39,260 bases of DNA from Pseudomonadota bacterium (GTDB lineage Bacteria > Myxococcota_A > Polyangia > GCA-2747355). The translations under genes were made by a program, and so were the position numbers. Below are positions 1 through 6,331 of the stretch, piece by piece (the first letter of the stretch is position 1; every line of letters starts with the position of its first letter). Where the stretch lies: contig PDPC01000041.1 in assembly GCA_002747355.1 (NCBI GenBank), positions 1-39,260 on the forward strand, read 5' to 3'. The notes below the pieces were generated by a model. That model was not told where the DNA came from and did no database searches. It saw nothing but the letters and a program-made list of their open reading frames with translations.

Positions 1-160
1 GAGCGCTGACCAACTTACCTCCCGTCGCCGCGCTGGTCTGCGAAATCACAGCGGTTGTTGCTCGTCGGTTGCTTGCTACCAGCAGGCGCCCTCCTCGCTT
101 CTACGCTGTGATTCCGCATCCTTCGCGCAGCCCGGTCCGGTAAGCTGATCAGCGCTCTAG
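1..160 (+). mobile_element. Family B MITE-like element, copy B1 (left edge at window start)
   Basis: Non-coding element with nested inverted repeats. The outer ends GAGCGCTGACCAACTTACC (1-19) and the reverse complement of 141-159 match at 17 of 19 positions. An inner arm at 39-53 pairs with 104-118 (14 of 15), and the centre 71-87 folds as a 7-bp stem with a 3-nt loop. The right end is CTAG, and the copy at 39117 also starts with CTAG. The element recurs at 39117-39260 in the same orientation and, truncated, at 4817-4906 in the opposite orientation. Termini, size and CTAG flanks fit a MITE moved by an IS630/Tc1-type transposase, which prefers TA/CTAG targets; that assignment is inference. Confidence 0.7.
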
Positions 161-181
161 AGCGGCGATAAAGAGAGCGAT

Positions 182-1474
182 ATGGTGACGACGATCCCTC
201 CAGGCATCGAGCCGACGCAGACGTTGTTCGCGATCACCGAGCGCTACCCAGCGACGTTGGCGGTGCTGATCGAGAACGGCTTTCCCAAGCTGCGAGACCC
301 AACCAAGCGCGCCAAACAAGGCAAGGCGTTGACCCTCGCCGCGGCAGCGCAGCTCAGGGGGATCGACGTCGCGATGCTACAAGGCAAGCTCGCCGCGGCG
401 ATCACCGACGACGTCGGCGAGCAAGACGCGACCCTCGCCGAGGGCAACGCGGGCGTCACGCTCTTTCCCAAGGGCGATCTCCGCGTCTCCGGGCTGCTCC
501 CCTGCCCTGTACGGATCCCGATCCTCGAGGCGATCAGCGCCCTCGGGCGCGAGCTCGAGGCCGAGGACGGCACGCGACTGGGCCACAGCCTCGCCGCCGC
601 GTCGGTGGGCGCCGATGGCCTCCTGGCGCAGATCGCCGGGGTCGACGACGTGGCCGAGCTGCCCGACGTCTTCGTCTCGGCAGGCTTCGAGAGCTTCTTC
701 GACCGCCGCGCCTTGGCGCGCTTCAAAGACGCCGGCGCCTTCATCGACGTTGGGCCCGCTGAGGTCAACGCAGACTTCGCCGACCTCCCGGTGAAAGATC
801 CCGATGGCCACTTCACGATGATCGCCGTCGTGCCCGCGGTCTTCGTCGTCAACCATACGGTGCTCGGTGACCTACCCGCGCCGCGGAGCTTCGAGGCGCT
901 CCTCGAGCCGCGCTACACCGACAAGGTCGCGCTGCCCGTAGGCGACTTCGATCTCTTCAACGCCCTGCTGCTCGACCTCCGCGAGCGCTACGGCGACGAC
1001 GCCGTCGAGGCGCTAGCCGGCAACATGGTCGCCGCCCTGCATCCCTCACAGACCGTCGGCCGCTTCGCCGGCCGGCAACCTGCTCGCCCCGCCGTCTCCG
1101 TTGTCCCCTGGTTCTTCTCGCGGATGACCCTCGGCACCAAGCATATGGAGATGGTCTGGCCCGAAGATGGCGCCGTGCTCAGCCCGATCTTCGCGCTGGT
1201 TCGCGCCGATGGGCATCGCCACGCCCGCCGCGCTGGCGAGATCTTCGCCTCGAAGGCGATTGGCGAGGTCCTCGCCCATAAGGGCCTCTTTCCCTCGCTG
1301 CATCCCGAGGTAGACAATCGGCTGCCTGAGGGCGCGCGCTTCTCTTGGCTCGGCTGGGAGTATGTCCACAAGCATGACATCGGCGCGCTGATCCCACAGG
1401 TCCGCGACCGCTTCGAAGCCAAGGTCGCGGCCTGCGCGGCCGAGTCCAGCGAGGCGAGCGGCGAGGAGGCATAG
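182..1474 (+). CDS. DUF1858-domain ABC-type substrate-binding protein, apparently cytoplasmic
   Basis: 430 aa. Residues about 13-75 resemble DUF1858 (Pro-Ala-Thr-Leu then a Leu-Ile-Glu-Asn-Gly-Phe-Pro core, followed by a Leu-Thr-Leu-Ala-Ala-Ala helix). The remainder looks like a periplasmic-binding-protein fold and opens with LLPCPVRIP at 105-113. There is no signal peptide, lipobox or membrane segment, so unlike ordinary substrate-binding proteins it should stay in the cytoplasm. The ATG at 182 has a purine-rich AAGAGAG just upstream. It is first in a tight operon with a GTPase (2-nt gap), an ABC ATPase and a zinc-ribbon protein; no permease is present. Ligand unknown. The domain reading is fairly firm, the role inferred. 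Confidence 0.75.
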   Translation: MVTTIPPGIEPTQTLFAITERYPATLAVLIENGFPKLRDPTKRAKQGKALTLAAAAQLRGIDVAMLQGKLAAAITDDVGEQDATLAEGNAGVTLFPKGDLRVSGLLPCPVRIPILEAISALGRELEAEDGTRLGHSLAAASVGADGLLAQIAGVDDVAELPDVFVSAGFESFFDRRALARFKDAGAFIDVGPAEVNADFADLPVKDPDGHFTMIAVVPAVFVVNHTVLGDLPAPRSFEALLEPRYTDKVALPVGDFDLFNALLLDLRERYGDDAVEALAGNMVAALHPSQTVGRFAGRQPARPAVSVVPWFFSRMTLGTKHMEMVWPEDGAVLSPIFALVRADGHRHARRAGEIFASKAIGEVLAHKGLFPSLHPEVDNRLPEGARFSWLGWEYVHKHDIGALIPQVRDRFEAKVAACAAESSEASGEEA

Positions 1475-1476
1475 CC

Positions 1477-2217
1477 GTGAAGCTCGTCACCGTCTCTGGG
1501 CCACCCTCGGTGGGCAAGACCGCGGTGATCCTCCGCGCGGCGGAGCACCTGCGAACGCAGGCACTAGCCCTCGGCGTGGTGAAGTTCGACTGCCTGGCCA
1601 CAGACGATGATCAGGTCTACGAGCGCTACGGGATCCCCGTTCGGAAGGGCCTCTCCGGGGCGCTCTGCCCCGACCATTATTTTGTCAGCAACATCGAAGA
1701 GGTCGTGCGCTGGGGCGCAGGCGAGGGCCTCGACGTGCTCTTCTCGGAGAGCGCCGGGCTCTGCAACCGCTGCTCCCCCTACATCGACGATGTGCGAGCG
1801 GTCTGCGTGATCGACAACCTCGCTGGCGTAACGGCGCCAAAGAAGATCGGCCCGATGCTGCGCTCGGCGGATCTGGTGGTGATCACCAAGGGCGACATCG
1901 TCTCGCAGGCCGAGCGCGAGGTCTTCGCCCGCGCCGTGACCCGCGCCAACCCCAAGGCGAAGGTGATGCACGTCAACGGCATCACCGGCCAGGGCGCCTC
2001 CGAGCTGGCGACGCTGCTCATCGGCGGCGCCGACACGGAGACGGTCGTGGGCTCCAAGCTGCGCTTCTCGATGCCCGCGGCACTCTGCTCCTACTGCCTC
2101 GGTGAGACCCGCATCGGCGAAGACTACCAGCAGGGCAACGTGCGCAAGATCGACCTCGCGCCGCGGAAGCGGCCGAGCAAGCCGGGGCGACCGCCGAAGA
2201 GCGAGGCCCCCCGATGA
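1477..2217 (+). CDS. SIMIBI-type GTPase with Cys/His motifs (HypB/UreG/CooC-like)
   Basis: 246 aa. The P-loop GPPSVGKT is at residues 8-15 and the guanine-specificity motif TKGD at 137-140. The segment ESAGLCNRC (91-99) resembles the metal-adjacent loop of nickel-insertion GTPases. Further candidate metal ligands are CPDH (64-67) and CSYC (204-207), followed by a basic, Pro-rich tail. The GTG start at 1477 has GAGGAGG at a good distance. It lies 2 nt after the substrate-binding protein gene and overlaps the ABC ATPase gene by ATGA. The family (known: UreG, HypB, CooC) uses GTP or ATP to load metal into enzymes; a metallocofactor role here is inference. No urease, hydrogenase or CODH structural gene is visible. 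Confidence 0.75.
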   Translation: MKLVTVSGPPSVGKTAVILRAAEHLRTQALALGVVKFDCLATDDDQVYERYGIPVRKGLSGALCPDHYFVSNIEEVVRWGAGEGLDVLFSESAGLCNRCSPYIDDVRAVCVIDNLAGVTAPKKIGPMLRSADLVVITKGDIVSQAEREVFARAVTRANPKAKVMHVNGITGQGASELATLLIGGADTETVVGSKLRFSMPAALCSYCLGETRIGEDYQQGNVRKIDLAPRKRPSKPGRPPKSEAPR

Positions 2218-3260
2218 GCGCGTTGAACCTGCTGCCAGATACGGCCGAGCTGTCGAGGATGACCATCGGCAAGCTCCTCGACCTCTACCCCTTCGTCTCG
2301 AGCTTCTTCGCCCAGGAGCAGACGCAGACCTTCGTCGATGAGCCGGAGCTGACGCTCGCCGACTGCCTTCGCGACAAGCGCGAGACCGAGGGCCTCGAGC
2401 AGGGCTACGACCCGACCTACCTCGAGCGCCTCGGCGGGTTCATCGAGGAGATGCTCGACTTCCTCGACGAGCCCGAGGCCAAGGTCTCGACGCTCACCCT
2501 GCGCGGCGGTCGCGACAAGGACGGCGCCCCGGAGCCCGTCTCCGAGCTGACGCTTCACGCGGGTGAGGTGGTCTGCATCGTCGGCCCCACCGGCTCGGGC
2601 AAGAGCCGGCTGCTCGCCGACATCGAGTGGGTCGCTCAGGGCGACACCCCCACCGGCAGGCAGGTGCTCCTCGACGGCGAGGTCCCGCAGGCCGACTGGC
2701 GCTTCGCCGCCGACCGCAAGCTCGTCGCCCAGCTCTCCCAGAACATGAACTTCGTGATGGACCTCTCGGTGGAGGAGTTCATCGCGCTGCATGCCGAGAG
2801 CCGCGGCGCCGACGAGGTGGACGACCTGGTCTCTCGGATCTGGGAGCAGGCCAACGAGCTGGCCGGCGAGCCCTTCGCGCGTGACACGCCGGTGACGTCG
2901 CTCTCCGGCGGTCAATCCCGGGCGCTGATGATCGCCGACACGGCGATCCTCTCCAGCTCGCCGATCGTGCTGATCGACGAGATCGAGAACGCCGGCATCG
3001 ATCGTCAGCGCGCGCTGGAGCTGCTCCTCGCCGAGGAGAAGATCGTGCTGCTAGCGACCCACGACCCGATCCTCGCGCTCTCAGGGGCGCGACGGATCGT
3101 GATCGCCAATGGCGCGATGCAGAACGTGTTGCAGCCCACCGCTGCCGAGAAAGAGAGCGCGGCGAGGCTGGCCAAGATCGACGCCCAGCTGATGGCCCTA
3201 CGTCAGCGGCTGCGTGCCGGCGAGCTGCTCGAGGACGTCCACCTCGAGCTCGACGAGTAG
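2214..3260 (+). CDS. ABC-type ATPase without a partner permease
   Basis: 348 aa soluble protein. Walker A GPTGSGKS is at 124-131, the LSGGQ signature near 230-234, Walker B IVLIDEIE near 252-259, and the switch His in ATHDP near 281-285, so the ATPase core looks intact. The first about 90 residues precede the ABC domain; MTIGKLLDLYP at 16-26 resembles the start of a DUF1858 helix, suggesting a docking domain shared with the substrate-binding protein. The start codon overlaps the GTPase stop (ATGA), implying translational coupling. No membrane protein is encoded next to it. It may be a soluble ABC protein acting on a protein or cofactor complex, or it may use a permease encoded elsewhere. Confidence 0.75.
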   Translation: MSALNLLPDTAELSRMTIGKLLDLYPFVSSFFAQEQTQTFVDEPELTLADCLRDKRETEGLEQGYDPTYLERLGGFIEEMLDFLDEPEAKVSTLTLRGGRDKDGAPEPVSELTLHAGEVVCIVGPTGSGKSRLLADIEWVAQGDTPTGRQVLLDGEVPQADWRFAADRKLVAQLSQNMNFVMDLSVEEFIALHAESRGADEVDDLVSRIWEQANELAGEPFARDTPVTSLSGGQSRALMIADTAILSSSPIVLIDEIENAGIDRQRALELLLAEEKIVLLATHDPILALSGARRIVIANGAMQNVLQPTAAEKESAARLAKIDAQLMALRQRLRAGELLEDVHLELDE

Positions 3261-3272
3261 AGGAGCGAGACC

Positions 3273-3515
3273 ATGCACGATGGATGCGCGGGAAACGTCA
3301 CCAGCGGTCAAGATGTCGTCAACAAGCTGCGAGCGATGGGCTTCGAAGGCGGGATGCTGCCCGATCCCCTCGAGCTGCCCTGTCACCACTGCGGCGAGAA
3401 GCTGACCATGATCACCTACGAGTATCATTGCCCGCGCTGCGGCGCTGTCCACGGCGTGACCCCCTGCCACGCCTTCGACGCCCAATACGTTCGCTGCGCC
3501 GGCCCCGGCTACTGA
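3273..3515 (+). CDS. Small zinc-ribbon protein
   Basis: 80 aa. Cys37/Cys40 (CHHC) and Cys53/Cys56 (CPRC) form a classical zinc-ribbon pair of knuckles; Cys65-His66 and Cys75 are extra possible ligands. The ATG at 3273 follows AGGAG at good spacing and lies 12 nt after the ABC ATPase stop, so it is the last gene of the operon. The stop codon overlaps the first base or two of a family A repeat. Four-cysteine ribbons of this size often act as metal-binding or protein-docking subunits; the specific role is unknown. It could bind iron instead of zinc. Confidence 0.7.
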   Translation: MHDGCAGNVTSGQDVVNKLRAMGFEGGMLPDPLELPCHHCGEKLTMITYEYHCPRCGAVHGVTPCHAFDAQYVRCAGPGY

Positions 3516-3571
3516 GAGCCCCCCACACCTTCCTCCCGCCGCCGGGCACAGCACTGCCGGCCGCTTTCTAG
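3514..3571 (+). repeat. Family A dispersed intergenic repeat, copy A1
   Basis: About 58 bp. It begins GAGAGCCCCCC, contains the imperfect palindrome GCCGGGCACAGCACTGCCGGC, and ends GGCCGCTTTCTAG. The same sequence occurs at 29725-29783 (+), 39063-39120 (+) and 22162-22220 (-). This copy starts inside the stop codon of the zinc-ribbon gene, so it could form a 3' RNA hairpin for that operon. Confidence 0.75.
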
Positions 3572-3603
3572 CAACGCGCGTACAACTTTTCCCCGTCGCC
3601 GTG

Positions 3604-3631
3604 CATATGATATGCTATATATACTCATATG
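3604..3631 (+). promoter_or_regulatory. AT-rich promoter/operator of the toxin-antitoxin pair
   Basis: CATATGA (3604-3610) and TCATATG (3625-3631) form a perfect 7-bp inverted repeat around an AT-rich 14-bp spacer containing TATGCT and TATATA. This AT island in GC-rich DNA overlaps the antitoxin start codon. Antitoxins of this family commonly repress their own operon through such palindromes; that function is inferred. If TATGCT (3611-3616) is the -10, the mRNA would be nearly leaderless, and no Shine-Dalgarno sequence is seen. Confidence 0.5.
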
Positions 3632-4057
3632 AGTCATCGCATGGTTGAATCCATCAACACCGCGCCTGAGCCAGCGGCTCTCCAGGCGATTGACCAGCAG
3701 GAGAAGATCGCCGCGATCATCAAAGGCGTCGTTCGGGTCGCTGAGGCGTGGCGTTTGTCGAACGCCGAAGCTGCGATGCTCTTCGATGTCCCGGCCGCGA
3801 CCTGGGGGCGGATGAAGAGGAGCACCTACCGAGGCGTGCTCGATCAGGACAAGGTCACCCGCGCGAGCCTGCTGATTGGGTTGTTCAAGGGGCTGAGGCT
3901 GCTCTTCAATGGCCCACTGACGTTTGGCTGGCCCAAGAGGACCAATACGGGCCCGGGCTTCTACGGCAAGACCCCGGTTCAGATCATGTGTGAAGGCGGT
4001 ATTCCAGCGATGATGAAGATGCGCCAGCATATCGACGCGCTTCGAGGCGGCGGGTGA
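3629..4057 (+). CDS. Xre/MbcA/ParS-type antitoxin
   Basis: 142 aa. The N-terminal two-thirds looks like a Xre-like helical DNA-binding domain (LSNAEAAMLFDVPAATWGRM, about 46-65). The C-terminal part, about 95-142, has the toxin-binding (DUF2384) pattern, with Gly-Lys-Thr-Pro-Val near the end. The following RES gene overlaps it by GTGA, the usual antitoxin-first order. The ATG at 3629 sits in an inverted repeat; an internal ATG at 3641 is an alternative start. It should neutralise the RES toxin and repress the operon. The family call is fairly secure from the pair; the exact start is not. Confidence 0.75.
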   Translation: MSHRMVESINTAPEPAALQAIDQQEKIAAIIKGVVRVAEAWRLSNAEAAMLFDVPAATWGRMKRSTYRGVLDQDKVTRASLLIGLFKGLRLLFNGPLTFGWPKRTNTGPGFYGKTPVQIMCEGGIPAMMKMRQHIDALRGGG

Positions 4058-4761
4058 TCAGAGCAGAGGACCTACCGCAGGTCGAGTTCACCGAGCCCAA
4101 GGCTGTCAGGCTGATCTCCACCGCGTATATCGACGAACCCGCGATGGCGCCGTTGGCCGATGATGAGGACGACCTGACGATCCTCGAAGAGCTCGAAGGG
4201 CTGACCTCAGCACGACGCTCCGTCATCCTGCCAACTCCAGGCGGCCTTCACCCTGGTGAGCTTCTGACCGAGGCCGCCGGGTATGGCTGGACATTGGTGA
4301 ACGCCGCGTTCTGCTATACCCGCGCCACGGGCAATCGCTTCAACGGCTCGGAAAGAGGGGCGTGGTATGCGTGCTATGGACAGGGGGCGGTGGAGGCGGC
4401 CCAAGCCGAGGTGTGCTGGCATCTCACGCGTGAGCTCGAAGCGACTGGCGTGTTCGACAACACCACCTCCTATCGGGAGCTCTTTGCTGGGTTCACCTCT
4501 CGATTTCATCAGCTCGCGCCAGGCACGAACGACGCGGCTTTGGATAGTGATCCGGCGATCGCCTATCCGGCGGGGCAGGTGCTGGCCCGTGACGTCCTTG
4601 GCTCGGGGGGCAACGGGATCCTCTACCCGTCCGCTCGATCGCCGCGAGGGAGATGTCTCGTCGCACTGCGCCCCCATCTCGTGCAGAACGTGCGGCAGGG
4701 CGCGACCTGGGACTTCAGCTGGGACGGCACACCGACGCCGACGATCACGCTTCGTCCCTAA
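4054..4761 (+). CDS. RES-domain toxin (NAD+-degrading)
   Basis: 235 aa. The RES signature residues are visible: Arg95 in GNRFNGSERGAWYA, Glu119 in AEVCWH, and Ser193 in LYPSARSP. Known RES toxins (MbcT and relatives) phosphorolyse or hydrolyse NAD+ and are held inactive by a Xre/MbcA-type antitoxin. The GTG start overlaps the antitoxin stop (GTGA), giving translational coupling. The first about 80 residues extend beyond the minimal RES domain. The reading frame is intact and the three key residues are present, so it is probably active. A truncated family B element lies just downstream. Confidence 0.8.
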   Translation: MIRAEDLPQVEFTEPKAVRLISTAYIDEPAMAPLADDEDDLTILEELEGLTSARRSVILPTPGGLHPGELLTEAAGYGWTLVNAAFCYTRATGNRFNGSERGAWYACYGQGAVEAAQAEVCWHLTRELEATGVFDNTTSYRELFAGFTSRFHQLAPGTNDAALDSDPAIAYPAGQVLARDVLGSGGNGILYPSARSPRGRCLVALRPHLVQNVRQGATWDFSWDGTPTPTITLRP

Positions 4762-4816
4762 CGGGTCCTCCGCCCTGGCGAGCGCGGTGTCTGCCTCTCT
4801 TTTGGGTAGGAGCACC

Positions 4817-4906
4817 CTAGCGCGCTGGTCCGCTGACCGGACCGAGCTGCGCGAAGGAGGCGGACTCACGGCGTAGGAGCGAGAAGGGCGCCTGCTGGTA
4901 GCACGC
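4817..4906 (-). mobile_element. Family B element, truncated inverted copy B3
   Basis: On the minus strand this matches about the right-hand 85-90 bp of element B1: the central TGCTACCAGCAGG hairpin, then TTCTCGCTCCTACG, the TCCTTCGCGCAGC segment, and a terminal GGTCAGCG...CTAG end. The left half, including the left terminal repeat, is absent or unrecognisable; beyond about 4906 the similarity stops. The remnant fills much of the 202-bp gap between the convergent RES toxin and dehydrogenase genes. I saw no clear terminator there. Confidence 0.6.
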
Positions 4907-4963
4907 AGAGCAGCGCACCTTTATCTGATAAGCCAGGTGGGGCTCGTACGTGGTACTGCTTGG

Positions 4964-6265
4964 CTAGCCACGATCCCAGCCGGAGGCGACCAGTGAGTCG
5001 ATGATCTGCTGCGCGCGATCGGGCCAGATCGGATGCGGCGCGGCCATCAGCTCTTCGGCGAGGGTCTCGGCCTCCTCGGCGGTCGAGCGGCCGCTCGCCG
5101 TTGCGCGGGCGAAGACCTGCTGGGCGCGGGCGAAGATGCCATGCTCAGGCTCACGCTCGAGGTGAGCCTGGATCGCTGGATCGCCCTCGAAGGAGCCGTA
5201 GGCCTCGTTGGCGCAGTTGACGATGCCCATCCGGTTGGTCAAGAAATCGGGCACGTAGAGCACACCGCCGTCGCGCAGCGCGCGCCCATCGCGCTCGGCG
5301 AGCTCGAGCTGGTTGTTCGCGGCGCCGCAGACGACCTTGGCCCGGATCGTCGGGATGGTCTTGGGGTTGATCGTCGCGCCGGTCGCGTTCGGCGCCACGA
5401 CGTCGACGCTCTCGGCGAGGATCGACATGTCGTCGAGGCCCACGACGCGCAGCTCGAGGGGAGCGCCGGGATGCGCGGCGAGGAGCTCGTCGATCACGCC
5501 CTGGTCGATGTCAGCGCCGATCACCTTGGCGACCTTGCGCTCGAGTAGCTCTGCGACCATGAAGCCCGAGACGTTGCCCAGCCCTTGGAGGGCGACGCTC
5601 TTGCCCTCGAGGCCGCCCATGCCGAGCTGGTCGAGGGCGGCCTCCATGCCGACCACGACGCCCCGCGCCGTGAGCTGGCTCGGGTTGCCGCTGCCGCCCA
5701 CGACCTCCGGGATGCAGGTGGTGTGGCGCGTGGTGACGAAGATATTCGCCATATCCGGCGGCGTCGTGCCGACGTCCTCGGCGGTGACGTAGCAGCCGCG
5801 CAGGCCGGTCATGAAGCGCCCATAGTCGCGGTAGATCTTCGCGCGCAGCTCCGGGTTTTTGTGGTCGACGGCGTCCTGACGCGCGATCACACCCTTGCCG
5901 CCACCCCACCAGAGGCCGGCCAGGGCGTTCTTTTGGCCCATGCCGCGCGCCAGACGCAGGCCATCTCGGATGAACTCGCCCAGCGTCTCATAGCGCCAGA
6001 AGCGCACGCCGCCGGCGGCCTGGCCGCGACGGGTCTTATGGATGGTCGCCGACAACAGGTGTCCGCTCTCCGCTCCGAGCTCGAAGAAGCAGCCTTGATG
6101 AGCGAAGTAGTCGGGGTGCTCGCGCAAGCGCTCGATTACCTCGTCGAGGGCCTTCAAGCTGCCGCGCAGCTCGCCGCTCGTCGGGTCGGTGATGATATAG
6201 GCGCGGCGCACGCCAGCGTCGCGTATCGCTTGGGCTAGGGCGTTCGGGGGGGCTTGCCACTTCAC
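4964..6265 (-). CDS. Glu/Leu/Phe/Val dehydrogenase family protein (leucine-dehydrogenase-like)
   Basis: 433 aa from the GTG at 6265. The GTG is preferred because AAGGAG (6273-6278) lies 7 nt upstream; an in-frame ATG at 6304 lacks such a site. The active-site glycine-rich segment GGGKGV carries the catalytic Lys at about residue 124. A Rossmann fold with QGLGNVSG follows near 230, and CGAANNQL matches the NAD(P)-binding loop. The family oxidatively deaminates amino acids to 2-oxo acids with NAD(P)+; GGGKG resembles branched-chain dehydrogenases more than GDH, but the substrate cannot be fixed by eye. It follows the NlpC/P60-like gene on the same strand with a 66-bp gap. Confidence 0.82.
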   Translation of the reverse strand: MKWQAPPNALAQAIRDAGVRRAYIITDPTSGELRGSLKALDEVIERLREHPDYFAHQGCFFELGAESGHLLSATIHKTRRGQAAGGVRFWRYETLGEFIRDGLRLARGMGQKNALAGLWWGGGKGVIARQDAVDHKNPELRAKIYRDYGRFMTGLRGCYVTAEDVGTTPPDMANIFVTTRHTTCIPEVVGGSGNPSQLTARGVVVGMEAALDQLGMGGLEGKSVALQGLGNVSGFMVAELLERKVAKVIGADIDQGVIDELLAAHPGAPLELRVVGLDDMSILAESVDVVAPNATGATINPKTIPTIRAKVVCGAANNQLELAERDGRALRDGGVLYVPDFLTNRMGIVNCANEAYGSFEGDPAIQAHLEREPEHGIFARAQQVFARATASGRSTAEEAETLAEELMAAPHPIWPDRAQQIIDSLVASGWDRG

Positions 6266-6331
6266 GATAGGGCTCCTTCCGTCGACTGAGATGTCGTCGG
6301 GCATACACGAAAGCGCCGCTGGCGGGAAGCG

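Noticed and set aside
1-160. tRNA or known small RNA gene in the left inverted-repeat region
   Set aside because: The strong folding is explained by transposon-like terminal and inner inverted repeats, and it lacks tRNA landmarks such as GTTCRA.
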